A stretch of DNA of 64,000 nt from an uncultured Eubacterium sp. (lineage in GTDB: Bacteria; Bacillota; Clostridia; Lachnospirales; Lachnospiraceae). Location of the stretch: assembly GCA_910584345.1 (NCBI GenBank), contig CAJTZX010000002.1, positions 73,504-137,503 of the forward strand, given 5' to 3'. Of the stretch, positions 23,400-32,350 are shown in pieces (position 1 is the stretch's first letter; each line of letters starts with the position of its first letter). The notes below the pieces were generated by a model. The model was not told the origin of the DNA. It ran no database searches and saw only the letters and a program-made list of their open reading frames with translations. The translations under genes were made by a program, and so were the position numbers.

Positions 23400-24599
23400 T
23401 TACCTCTCCTCACACACCTGAAAAATATAAAACTTTAAATAATACGACTCCGAAGCTGCCCACAAGATCGGATGATCCGGCGCCTGCGTACGAAACTCTA
23501 CCTGCCGCAGCCTCTTATGCACATTGCGGGCCGCCTGCTGAATCGTCTTCGTAAACAGCTCATACGACATAAAATGCGAACAGGAACAGGTAGCTAAAAA
23601 TCCCCCATCCCTTACTAACTTCATTCCTCGTAAATTAATCTCCCGATACCCTTTTACTGCATTTTTCACTGAATTTCTTGACTTTGTAAACGCGGGCGGA
23701 TCCAAAATTACAACATCAAACTGCCTGCCCTGACGTTCCAGCTCTGGCAATAGTTCAAATACATCTCTGCACACAAATTCCACCCTTTCTTCTAATCCGT
23801 TTAATTGTGCATTCAAACGCGCCTGCGCAATCCCGCTCTCCGATGCATCTACAGCAAGCACACCGGATGCCCCTGCCTGTGCTGCATTCAAAGCAAAAGA
23901 ACCTGTATGAGTAAAACAATCTAGTACCTCTGCATCTTTGCAAAGCTTGCGCACTGCTTTTCTATTATATTTCTGATCGAGAAAGAAGCCGGTCTTTTGC
24001 CCATTTTGTATATCTACATCATATTTTACGCCATTTTCTTCAATGCGGACATTCGTATCAAACGCTTCTCCAAGAAACCCCTTCTGTCTGCGCATTCCCT
24101 CCTGTTCTCGTACTTTAGCGTCACTTCTCTCATAAACGCCGCGAATGCTGATTTCATCTGACGCTAATACTTCTTTTACCGCATCTACAATCTTATCTTT
24201 CATCCGGTCAATGCCAAGAGCCAGAGATTCCACAACAAGCACATCTGAGAATTTATCAATTACAATGCCTGGTAAAAAATCTGCTTCCCCAAAAATCAAC
24301 CTGCAGCAATCCGTTTCTACTGTTTGTTTTCGATAATCCCACGCATGTTGTACACGCATACGAATAAAATCTGCATCTATCTCCTGGCCAGCCTTTCTTG
24401 TCATCAGCCGTATTCTAATTTTAGAAGCCATGTTAATAAACCCGCGCCCCATCACAAATCCATCAAAATCATGTACATCTACAATATCCCCATTCTCAAA
24501 CGTACCTGCGATCGAAGCAATTTCATTATCATACACCCACATTCCGCCTGCTTTAATAGTTCTTCCTTCTCCCTTTTTTAACGTTACAACTGCACTCAT
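23400..24599 (-). CDS. RlmI-type class I SAM-dependent RNA methyltransferase
   Basis: A 399-residue enzyme with an N-terminal PUA domain (about 1-75, GEGRTIKAGGMWVYDNEI) and a Rossmann methyltransferase domain. Motifs: DCFTHTGSFALNAAQAGA (SAM binding), VLAVDASESGIAQA, and VILDPPAFTKS, the catalytic loop. These match the RlmI/YwbD family, which makes 5-methylcytosine in 23S rRNA. I start at the ATG at 24599 because GAGG is 9 bases upstream; the frame also opens with a TTG at 24614. The exact target base here is inferred from the family. Confidence 0.88.
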   Translation of the reverse strand: MSAVVTLKKGEGRTIKAGGMWVYDNEIASIAGTFENGDIVDVHDFDGFVMGRGFINMASKIRIRLMTRKAGQEIDADFIRMRVQHAWDYRKQTVETDCCRLIFGEADFLPGIVIDKFSDVLVVESLALGIDRMKDKIVDAVKEVLASDEISIRGVYERSDAKVREQEGMRRQKGFLGEAFDTNVRIEENGVKYDVDIQNGQKTGFFLDQKYNRKAVRKLCKDAEVLDCFTHTGSFALNAAQAGASGVLAVDASESGIAQARLNAQLNGLEERVEFVCRDVFELLPELERQGRQFDVVILDPPAFTKSRNSVKNAVKGYREINLRGMKLVRDGGFLATCSCSHFMSYELFTKTIQQAARNVHKRLRQVEFRTQAPDHPILWAASESYYLKFYIFQVCEER

Positions 24600-24843
24600 C
24601 TTTTTCATCCTCAATTTCCGTTATTTTTGCTTTCAAGCTTTACGCGTTCATACAGTCTGTGCTGTAACTGTGCAAACCTGCCTGAACTTTTACTTTTTTC
24701 TATTCACATACCTTTAGCATACCATATCTGTATTGTTTTTCAAAATATTTCTTTTTTTGTGCAACTTTTCACCTTTTCTTCACGTCTTTATGATAGAATT
24801 TTTGTATCATAGCATAAATATGTTGTAAAAAGGAGAATCTCCA

Positions 24844-25926
24844 ATGGCCACTATCAGTCTGTGCATGATTGTAAAAAATGAAGAAGCTGTTTTAGACCGC
24901 TGTTTGTCATCCATTGCCGATTTAATGGATGAAATAATTATTGTAGATACCGGTTCCACTGACCGCACAAAGGAAATTGCAAGCCGCTATACAAATCAGA
25001 TCTATGATTTCCCATGGCAAAATGATTTTAGCGCTGCACGTAACTTTTCATTTTCCAAGGCAACTATGGATTACATCTATACTGCAGATGCCGATGAGGT
25101 TCTTGACAGTGAAAACCATAAACGATTTATCTATTTAAAAAAATCTCTGCTTCCTGAAATAGAAATCGTTCAGATGAAATACATTACTTCCGAAGAATAC
25201 AACACCGTCATGAACATCTGCAACGAATACCGTCCAAAATTATATAAACGTCTGCGGGAATTCCGTTGGATCGATCCTATCCACGAAACCGTACAGACAC
25301 AGCCCCTTACCTTTGACAGCGATGTCGAGATTCTGCATCTGCCGCAGTCACACCATAGCAAACGGGATTTTAGCCTTTTTTTGCACGCCTTTGGAAATGG
25401 CCAGCCCATTTCTGATAAGCTGCACTCTATGTACGCAAAAGAATTGTTCATCTCCGGTACAGATGAAGACTTCTTACAGGCTCATTCTGTATTTATGCAG
25501 ACCATCCGAAATGCTGCTACTACGGAAAGCGATAGTTCTTTCGCAGGCAGCACACGCCTTTCAGAAGCAGTCTGTATTTTATGTCGCTGCAAGCGAATAC
25601 AAAACGAAATTTCAGAATTTTTTAAATATGCACTGCGTTCCATGGCTTACTATCCTTGCTCAGAAATATGCTGTGAACTCGGACAATACTTTTATGATAT
25701 CGGTGATTTTGAAGAAGCAGTCCGTTGGTATTACTGTGCCGCAAATGAAACGTCAAGTATTTTAAATATACGTACAAGCGGTAATATTCCTCTATTAAAA
25801 CTTGGGCAATGTTACGAACAAATGGCAGAAAATGTCAGTGAACAAAAAGAATCCTATCAGAACTTATCCGAAAAATATCTGGCTGCCGCCGCAACCTGGG
25901 AAATGCCTGCAGACAACTGTCAATAA
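24844..25926 (+). CDS. Family 2 glycosyltransferase with TPR-like C-terminal part
   Basis: A 360-residue protein. The N-terminal 200 residues are a GT2 glycosyltransferase domain: SLCMIVKNEE at the start, nucleotide-sugar motif DTGSTD (35-40) and the metal-binding DADE (82-85). The C-terminal third looks like tetratricopeptide-type helices (ICCELGQYFYDIGDFEEAVRWY). This arrangement is seen in SunS-like and other Firmicutes GT2 enzymes that glycosylate peptides, proteins or wall polymers. No export signal. AAAAAGGAG lies 7 bases before the start. It stands alone, with a stretch of about 235 bases before sigI. Confidence 0.85.
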   Translation: MATISLCMIVKNEEAVLDRCLSSIADLMDEIIIVDTGSTDRTKEIASRYTNQIYDFPWQNDFSAARNFSFSKATMDYIYTADADEVLDSENHKRFIYLKKSLLPEIEIVQMKYITSEEYNTVMNICNEYRPKLYKRLREFRWIDPIHETVQTQPLTFDSDVEILHLPQSHHSKRDFSLFLHAFGNGQPISDKLHSMYAKELFISGTDEDFLQAHSVFMQTIRNAATTESDSSFAGSTRLSEAVCILCRCKRIQNEISEFFKYALRSMAYYPCSEICCELGQYFYDIGDFEEAVRWYYCAANETSSILNIRTSGNIPLLKLGQCYEQMAENVSEQKESYQNLSEKYLAAAATWEMPADNCQ

Positions 25927-26161
25927 TAATAAATCTGGAAAAAATCTGAACTGTTTCGTATCCAGCCATTATTTCCAGTAATTAATAACAGGAAATTTTA
26001 CAATACTACTGTTAAAAAATCAAATCCGTGGTATACTGTAACATGGTGTTATCGTTCACTATGAGTAATCGTTCAATCAATGATCTGAACAGTTACTATT
26101 ATGGTTTCTACAATAAGTAATATATCAGGTATTATTTGTTATGTACCACCAAGGAGAATTT

Positions 26162-26866
26162 ATGTTATTTAATATGGGGAAAGAGGCTCTTGCCGCTGCA
26201 CAGGACGAGCATAGACGAGACGCCTTTATTCATAAAAATGAAAACTTTATATTAAATTGCGCAAGCAAATATTCAAAACATTATATTAGTAAAAGTGATG
26301 ATGAGTGGTCGATTGCCCTCATTGCCTTTTCTAACGCCATTGATACCTACAACGAATCCAAAGGTGCGTTTCCATCCTATGCCAAACTGCTGATTGAACA
26401 TCGTTTGACAGACTATTTTCGTTCTCAGGCCCGTTTTTCTTCCGAAATGCAGACGGAGCCTTACCTGTTTGAAGGCGAAGTAGACGAGGACTCTGAAAAC
26501 ATGGGATTTCAGATCAATGTCATGAAACAGGCATCCGTAACAGACGACAACCCCCTGCTGGATGAAATTGTAGCCATCTCAGAATATTTGGATATTTATG
26601 GGATCACATTTACAGAACTGACCGAATGCTCTCCCAAAGCCGGAAAAACCAAAGATTCGTGTGCAAGCGCCATTCGATACCTCAAAGAACACCCGGTTCT
26701 CATCAGCAATATGAAGACAACCAAGCAGCTTCCCATTAAAATAATTTCTGAAAATGCAAAGGTACCCCGAAAAATTCTGGAGCGACATCGTAAATACATA
26801 ATAACCGCAGCAGAAATACTTTCCGGTGATTATCCTAAGCTTGCCGAATATCTTAGACATATTTAG
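26162..26866 (+). CDS. sigI: RNA polymerase sigma factor SigI
   Basis: A 234-residue sigma-I family factor. The region-2-like part (about 10-95) has NENFILNCASKYSKHYISKSDDEWSIALIAFSNAI and TYNESKGAFPSYAKLLIEHRLTDYFR, and the C-terminal part (about 175-234) is the SigI-specific DNA-binding region (LPIKIISENAKVPRKILERHRKYIIT). AAGGAG precedes the ATG at 26162. It is followed by the gene for its anti-sigma factor, as in Bacillus and Clostridium, where SigI responds to cell-envelope stress, heat or polysaccharides. Confidence 0.93.
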   Translation: MLFNMGKEALAAAQDEHRRDAFIHKNENFILNCASKYSKHYISKSDDEWSIALIAFSNAIDTYNESKGAFPSYAKLLIEHRLTDYFRSQARFSSEMQTEPYLFEGEVDEDSENMGFQINVMKQASVTDDNPLLDEIVAISEYLDIYGITFTELTECSPKAGKTKDSCASAIRYLKEHPVLISNMKTTKQLPIKIISENAKVPRKILERHRKYIITAAEILSGDYPKLAEYLRHI

Positions 26867-26967
26867 CAGGCGCCAACCAACCCAACTAGCATTGCCGTGT
26901 TTGTATTTCTGTGACAGTTATTAGCTATTTATGAATGCTACTCTAAGAAAGAAAGGAGCCGTCTACT

Positions 26968-28416
26968 TTGAAAGCCGTCATAGTAGAATGCAGTAATGGC
27001 GCTGCGGTGGCATTATGTGACGATGGAACTTTCCGAAAGCTCAAAAATAAGGGCTACTCCATCGGACAGGAGCTTTTCATAAAAGAAAAGTACCGTCCAA
27101 ATCGCATGGTGCAGAAGCTTTCCATTTGTGCTTCGCTGGCATTGGTTCTGTTATCTTTCGCAGGTATTGGGTCCCACAGCTACGTAGAACCTTATTCCTA
27201 CGTCAGTCTGGACATCAATCCTTCTATTGAATACGCTTTAAACCGCTATGACAAAGTCATATCGGTGTCCGGCATCAATACCGAAGGGCAACAGGTTGTT
27301 TCATCCATAGAATCTGATATTAAAAATCAGAACATTACAACTGCACTAGGTGTTACAATCGGACAGTTAGAAAAAGATCATTATATTAGCCAGGAAGAAT
27401 ATAATCATGTGATTGTCAGTGTGTATTCAACAAATGACACAAAAGCACAATCCATTACTTCACGGGTAAATACTTTTTCAGCCGAAAAATCAAATATCTG
27501 TTCGATTGATACGATTCCCGTATCAAAAGAAGTAAAGGATGACGCCGACTCACTTGGCATTACGCCTGGCAAACTGGCCCTCATCCATGCAGTTGCAGAA
27601 ACTACTTCTGATTCCAACTTTGATGTCTCTAAATGGACAGACAAAACCGTCAGTGAATTAGAAAACACAATCCAACAGGCAAGCAGCCAAAATCCGGATT
27701 CCGGAGCAGCGCCTGCAGCCGCAAATGTTGTGAATAGTGATTATTTAAGCAGTGTTTTGGATGACAATGCAGCAAATAAGCCAGATAACTCTACAGCAGC
27801 CGCGATAGATGCTGCACAAGGAGCCGGCAGCGCTTCTGCTAATAAACCAACAACTACAACTGATGATGTAAATACCGGTTCCGGTTCAAACGATTCTGTT
27901 TCTGCCGAAAAGCCGGATCATTCAGGAAATACGATAACATCTGCTCCAAATGGAAGCACAGATAGTGCAGTAAAACCAGACACATCTGATCCAACCAATA
28001 CAGCAGACCAAAATTCTTCTGCAAATACTTCAGATAAGAATACTTCATCCAATAAGGGTGAATCCAATGGCACAAGCTCCTCTAAGGATCCTGCTACGGA
28101 TACAACAAGCCCGGAAAAGGGAGATGCTCCATCTAATTCAGGCAGCAATACAGACGACAGCCTGACAGAAGACAATTCCAGCAAAAAAGATCCCTATCCG
28201 GTACAAGACTCAACAGTATCAGATACCAACATATCAGGAGATACTTCACTAAAAGACACTACATCTACTGATGTGATGCACGAAGATACTTCAAGTGTAA
28301 ATTCTGCATATACCGATCCTTCTAAGGACAGTTCAGATCATTCTGCTGCAGATAACAACACTTTAGAGAACGGTGTTTCAAATCATCCTCTTGCTGATAC
28401 AAGTATTGCAGAATAA
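26968..28416 (+). CDS. rsgI: Anti-sigma factor RsgI with a long disordered outer tail
   Basis: A 482-residue membrane protein. Residues 1-48 are the cytoplasmic RsgI_N domain that holds SigI; a membrane helix follows at about 50-69. Just outside is SLDINPSIEY (80-89) with Asn84-Pro85, the place where RsgI proteins are known to cut themselves. A folded outer domain runs to about residue 235. The last 240 residues are rich in Ser, Thr, Asp, Asn, Pro and Lys, with no sign of a carbohydrate-binding module, and resemble the disordered tail needed for envelope sensing in Bacillus subtilis. The start is TTG with AAAGGAG 10 bases upstream; no ATG in frame is near. Confidence 0.9.
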   Translation: MKAVIVECSNGAAVALCDDGTFRKLKNKGYSIGQELFIKEKYRPNRMVQKLSICASLALVLLSFAGIGSHSYVEPYSYVSLDINPSIEYALNRYDKVISVSGINTEGQQVVSSIESDIKNQNITTALGVTIGQLEKDHYISQEEYNHVIVSVYSTNDTKAQSITSRVNTFSAEKSNICSIDTIPVSKEVKDDADSLGITPGKLALIHAVAETTSDSNFDVSKWTDKTVSELENTIQQASSQNPDSGAAPAAANVVNSDYLSSVLDDNAANKPDNSTAAAIDAAQGAGSASANKPTTTTDDVNTGSGSNDSVSAEKPDHSGNTITSAPNGSTDSAVKPDTSDPTNTADQNSSANTSDKNTSSNKGESNGTSSSKDPATDTTSPEKGDAPSNSGSNTDDSLTEDNSSKKDPYPVQDSTVSDTNISGDTSLKDTTSTDVMHEDTSSVNSAYTDPSKDSSDHSAADNNTLENGVSNHPLADTSIAE

Positions 28417-28434
28417 AATTTTCATTAGAAAATA

Positions 28435-28480
28435 AAAAAGACTGTCGTTGCTGCTAATGCAGCTATCACGACAGTCTTTT
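28435..28480. terminator. Bidirectional terminator between rsgI and the CoA-transferase gene
   Basis: AAAAGACTGTCGT pairs with ACGACAGTCTTTT, with A-runs and T-runs outside and a small inner CTGC/GCAG hairpin. Confidence 0.9.
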
Positions 28481-28492
28481 ATTTATTGCTTC

Positions 28493-29836
28493 TTATTTAT
28501 TGCTTCTTCTCCAAATCTTCATTTTTTCGGCTTCTGCAATCAATTCATCCCGAAAATCCGGATGCGCAATAGAAATAATTGCTTCTGCTTTCTCCCAGGT
28601 TGAAAGCCCTTTAATATTTACAATACCGTACTCTGTTACTAGAAAATGTGTATTTGCACGAGTGTCTGTTACGATAGAACCCGGATTCAGCGTTGGCAAA
28701 ATTCTGGATTTCACTTGCCCGTCTTTTGTCTTATAAGTAGAAGAACAGCAAATAAAGCTCTTTCCTCCTTTTGACAAATATGCGCCTAATACGAAATCAA
28801 GCTGTCCGCCCGCACCGCTAATATGCTTTGTTCCCGCTGACTCAGCATTCACCTGGCCAAATAAATCCAAATCTACCGCATTATTGATTGACATAAAGTT
28901 ATCTAAAGCAGAAATTGAGCGAATATCATTCGTATAGCTTACCGGAGCGCTTAAAATTTCAGGGTTTTCATCCAGATAATCGTACATTTTCTTTGTTCCG
29001 CACCCAAATGCAAATGCCTGGCGAAAACGATCGATATTTTTGCGAGAACCATTAATTTTACCAGCTTTTGCAATATCAACAAATGCGTCTACATACATTT
29101 CGGTATGAACGCCAAGATCTTTCAAATCAGATTCAGCAATCAAAGAACCGACTGCATTCGGCATACCACCAATGCCAAGCTGCAGACATGCGCCGTTTGG
29201 AATTTCATTTACAATCAGTTTTGCAACCGCCTTATCCACTTCACTGGCCGGACCGCCCGCACCCATTTCAGCAATTGGCGGATTGCTGCCTTCGACAATA
29301 AAATCGACATCTGAAATATGTACGTTGTTCTCTGTTCCTCCCAGACAACGAGGCATATTCTCATTCACTTCTACAATAACTGTAGCAGAAGTCTCTACAA
29401 CAGCTGCCAGATGCGAAGCATTCGGCCCAAAATTAAAGAAGCCATGCTTATCCATTGGCGTTACCTGAAACATTGCAACTGCATTTTTCTTCGTATTTGG
29501 TTCCCGATAGTAACGCGGCAGCTCAGAATAGCGAATCGGAGCATAATATGCACACCCACGCTGAATCAGCTTCCGTTCAATCCCAGACATATGCCACGAA
29601 TTCCATGTAAAATGTTCACCGGCATCTTCACGTTCAAAAATAGCCGGCAATTTCATTAAAATTCCGCCACGTACATTCACATCTGTTAATTCATCTGTAC
29701 GTTTTGCCAGCGCCCGGTCAAGAGCATCTGCTGTGCCATTGCACCAGCCATAATCTACCCAGTCGCCGGACTTCACAACTTTGACTGCCTCATCAGCTGA
29801 TACCAGTTTCTTTTGATATTCTTCTGCGTATCCCAT
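28493..29836 (-). CDS. Butyryl-CoA:acetate CoA-transferase family enzyme
   Basis: A 447-residue CoA-transferase of the acetyl-CoA hydrolase/transferase family. It moves CoA between acyl-CoA and acetate, the last step of butyrate formation in many gut Lachnospiraceae. Signatures: VHTEMYVDA with the probable catalytic Glu, GACLQLGIGGMPNAVG, ESAGTKHISGAGGQLDFV (acyl-CoA loop), VTEYGIVNIKGLSTWERAE-like region, and the typical end KIWRRSNK. Length matches the But group. I start at the ATG at 29836, with AAGGAGG 5 bases upstream. A 4-hydroxybutyrate or propionate CoA-transferase is possible; sequence alone does not settle it. Confidence 0.85.
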   Translation of the reverse strand: MGYAEEYQKKLVSADEAVKVVKSGDWVDYGWCNGTADALDRALAKRTDELTDVNVRGGILMKLPAIFEREDAGEHFTWNSWHMSGIERKLIQRGCAYYAPIRYSELPRYYREPNTKKNAVAMFQVTPMDKHGFFNFGPNASHLAAVVETSATVIVEVNENMPRCLGGTENNVHISDVDFIVEGSNPPIAEMGAGGPASEVDKAVAKLIVNEIPNGACLQLGIGGMPNAVGSLIAESDLKDLGVHTEMYVDAFVDIAKAGKINGSRKNIDRFRQAFAFGCGTKKMYDYLDENPEILSAPVSYTNDIRSISALDNFMSINNAVDLDLFGQVNAESAGTKHISGAGGQLDFVLGAYLSKGGKSFICCSSTYKTKDGQVKSRILPTLNPGSIVTDTRANTHFLVTEYGIVNIKGLSTWEKAEAIISIAHPDFRDELIAEAEKMKIWRRSNK

Positions 29837-29950
29837 GATAACCTCCTTCATGATACCATACTATGTATTCTACCATTGTTAATAGTTTAACGATAACTCT
29901 ATACTATCATTTTTAAACAAGAACCGCAAGGTCTGCAACAAAAAATCATA

Positions 29951-29995
29951 AAAATACTGCCACAAAACATTCGATCTGTTTTGTGGCAGTATTTT
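29951..29995. terminator. Strong bidirectional terminator
   Basis: AAAATACTGCCACAAAAC and its exact reverse complement flank a 9-base loop (18-bp stem) with A and T runs. It ends the minus-strand gene at 30032. Confidence 0.92.
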
Positions 29996-30031
29996 ATTGC
30001 TTCTTATGCAAAACCTTTGTGTGAACAATCA

Positions 30032-30655
30032 CTATTCTTCTGTTATTACATTTTTAGAATCATAGTATCCCTGAAACAGATCTGTAACAGCTTTATGTGT
30101 ATCATTTGAAATATCCGGCAAATCTCTGCCCCATGCTTTCGTTGCCTGTTTAAATCCTTTTTCAAACGCAGCCTGCATTTCTTTCATCTTTTCTACATCA
30201 TCTCCTGCAAGTGCACTTGCAAAATCAAAGATTCTCTGTGAGGTCTGCTTTACTCCATAATAGCCGTCTTCAGAAATGGCTTCCTGAGCCTTCTGCTTTG
30301 CTGCTGCATCTACAGAAAAACCACCTTTTGCAAGTGTTGCCCAGAAATCATCATTTGCTTCTGTAAACTTCTGCGCCTGTTCACCAAGCATCTTATTTAC
30401 AATATTAACAAGCTGATCCTGTCTTTTTTCCTGATCTGCCAACATCTGTTTTACAATTGCGGCACGTTGTTCAGGACTCTGCTTATTAATCGAATAAGCT
30501 GCTTTATCATTGCTGTTCGAAGGTGTTTTCTCATATACGGCGCCAGCTGTCTGTTCTGTTTCTTTCTTTTCCTGTGCAGCTTTTGTACTTGTTTTGGAAG
30601 TACCTTCATATACTGCATAATTTGTAGTTGTTGCACTTATTCCTGCTAGACTCAT
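30032..30655 (-). CDS. Hypothetical protein, possibly DUF5610-like
   Basis: A 207-residue soluble, helical, Lys/Gln/Ala-rich protein. The N-terminus MSLAGISATTTNYAVYEG leads into a linker; residues 60-130 are charged helices (QEKRQDQLVNIVNKMLGEQ); the end reads GRDLPDISNDTHKAVTDLF, similar to the C-termini of a Lachnospiraceae family that I recall as DUF5610. That assignment is tentative. I start at the ATG at 30655, with GGAGGG 7 bases upstream; the frame stays open to 30856 but that part overlaps the MATE gene end and has no better start. No signal peptide. Confidence 0.65.
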   Translation of the reverse strand: MSLAGISATTTNYAVYEGTSKTSTKAAQEKKETEQTAGAVYEKTPSNSNDKAAYSINKQSPEQRAAIVKQMLADQEKRQDQLVNIVNKMLGEQAQKFTEANDDFWATLAKGGFSVDAAAKQKAQEAISEDGYYGVKQTSQRIFDFASALAGDDVEKMKEMQAAFEKGFKQATKAWGRDLPDISNDTHKAVTDLFQGYYDSKNVITEE

Positions 30656-30845
30656 TTTTATTCCCTCCATGTTCGTATGATGTGAAACCTGCCGGTTTCC
30701 ACTTACTGATGTTCTTTCGCAGCAAATAACCACCGCGATTATGCAATTCCGTTTGCATGTCAGACTCCGACCTGTTGCCAAAGCTTTCTGATTAATATCT
30801 ATATCGGTCTGATCCTTTCTTTTCTTAAGTCTTCTTTTCTGTAAT
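30656..30845 (-). other. 190-base leader region with a hairpin before the 207-residue protein gene
   Basis: On the minus strand the stretch ends with GTGGAAACC-GGCA-GGTTTCAC (about 30675-30695), a 9-bp stem with one mismatch or so just upstream of the ribosome-binding site. I compared the leader with cyclic-di-GMP-I and other common riboswitch cores and saw no match. It may only be a processed leader. Confidence 0.3.
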
Positions 30846-32213
30846 CTAATTACCATTCGTTACATTTACGCTTTTTTTCTGAAGCGTTTTCATGACACAC
30901 ATATATGCTGGTATTAGAAACAGATCTGCAAAAATCCAAGCCATCGGACTTGCAAAACATGCCCCAATATAACCTGTCACCGGCACAAGAAATGCTCCGA
31001 CCACCGCTCTTGCAACCATCTCGCAAACACCTGCGATAATTGCAAGCTTGCTGTAGCCAAGCCCCTGTATCGTAAAACGGACAATATTGACCAATGCCAG
31101 CGGGAAATAAAATGCACTGCTGATCAGCAAATATAACCGCACATTATCCAAGATTGCAATCTCATCCGCATTCAAAAACAGCAACGCAATTTTAGAGCCA
31201 AACAAAAACAAAATAAGAAATGCCAGCACAGCATAAATGAATCCTATCAAACAGCAGGATAGCACTCCCTTTGTTACCCGTTTCAGCTTTCCCGCTCCCA
31301 AATTCTGTCCTGCATACGTTGACATGGTAGAACCCATGGCATCAAATGGACAGCAGAAAAACATACCGACTTTATTTGCTGCCGTCACAGATGCAACTGC
31401 CATAGAGCCAAGTGTATTCACCGCAGTCTGTAAAATAACACTTCCGATCGCAGTAATAGAATACTGAAGCCCCATTGGTATTCCCATATTACACAACTTC
31501 TTGATGCAATCTTTATCCAGTCTCCACTCGCTCTTTGACAATTGCAGAACTTCATATTTTTTGCCAATATAACAAATACAGAGTATCCCGGATATTCCCT
31601 GAGAAATAACTGTCGCCCATGCGGCCCCGGACACGCCCATATCAAAGTTTATGATAAGCAGCAGATCTAATACAATGTTTAATAAGGACGAAATAATTAA
31701 AAACATCAGCGGACTCTTGCTGTCTCCGAGTGAACGGATAAATCCGGACAGCAAATTATACAGGTAGATCACCGGGATGCCCAGAAATATCACAAAAATA
31801 TAACGATATGCTCCATCCATAATATCCGACGGCGTATGCATCCACTGCAAAATATTTCTACAAAGCAAACATACACCAACTGTCATAATGCCTGCAAATA
31901 CTGCAGCAAGAAAAATACCGTTTGCCACATACTTCCTAAGCTCCTCATAATCTTTCGCGCCAAAACGCTGTGCCACCGGAATCGCAAACCCATTGCAGAT
32001 TCCCATACAAAATCCAATCACCATAAAATTTATGGAGCCGGTAGAACCTACTGCTGCTAATGCCTGAACACCTAAAAACTTTCCAACAATAATTGTATCC
32101 ATCATACTATAAAACTGTTGAAAAAGCATCCCCAGCATCAATGGTACAAAAAACGCAAAAATTAGTTTTGTCGGCGATCCTTGCGTCATATCTTTACTTG
32201 CACTGCCTGCCAT
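30846..32213 (-). CDS. MATE-family efflux transporter
   Basis: A 455-residue membrane protein with twelve predicted helices in two halves, typical of the multidrug and toxic compound extrusion family (DinF/NorM-like). The N-terminal GSPTKLIFAFFVPLMLGMLFQQFYSMMDTIIVG and GFIRSLGDSKSPL in the first half are standard, with a matching FTIQGLGYSKLAI in the second half. It works as a sodium- or proton-coupled antiporter for cationic compounds. I start at the ATG at 32213, with GGGAGGA 8 bases upstream. Substrate unknown. Confidence 0.92.
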   Translation of the reverse strand: MAGSASKDMTQGSPTKLIFAFFVPLMLGMLFQQFYSMMDTIIVGKFLGVQALAAVGSTGSINFMVIGFCMGICNGFAIPVAQRFGAKDYEELRKYVANGIFLAAVFAGIMTVGVCLLCRNILQWMHTPSDIMDGAYRYIFVIFLGIPVIYLYNLLSGFIRSLGDSKSPLMFLIISSLLNIVLDLLLIINFDMGVSGAAWATVISQGISGILCICYIGKKYEVLQLSKSEWRLDKDCIKKLCNMGIPMGLQYSITAIGSVILQTAVNTLGSMAVASVTAANKVGMFFCCPFDAMGSTMSTYAGQNLGAGKLKRVTKGVLSCCLIGFIYAVLAFLILFLFGSKIALLFLNADEIAILDNVRLYLLISSAFYFPLALVNIVRFTIQGLGYSKLAIIAGVCEMVARAVVGAFLVPVTGYIGACFASPMAWIFADLFLIPAYMCVMKTLQKKSVNVTNGN

Positions 32214-32254
32214 AAATATTCCTCCCATCTTGAACTCAACCATTTTTCTTTACA

Positions 32255-32310
32255 CATAAAAACAGAATCCGGCTCCGCAGGAAGACCTCTTCCGACAAAA
32301 GCTGGATTCT
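32255..32310 (-). terminator. Terminator of the luxS-mtnN transcript
   Basis: AGAATCC-AGCT pairs with AGCC-GGATTCT (RNA on the minus strand), with an inner GGAAGA/TCTTCC hairpin and a T-run (TTTTT) after it. Confidence 0.82.
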
Positions 32311-32350
32311 TAGCTATTTTTGGATATTATGCAACATTCCATTGATCCGT

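Noticed and set aside
30656..30845. Cyclic-di-GMP-I riboswitch before the 207-residue protein gene
   Set aside because: A GAAA-like and AACCGG-like pattern drew attention, but the conserved core of the class is not present.
30656..30856. N-terminal extension of the 207-residue protein to 30856
   Set aside because: The start would lie inside the MATE gene, lacks a ribosome-binding site, and the ATG at 30655 has GGAGGG at good spacing.
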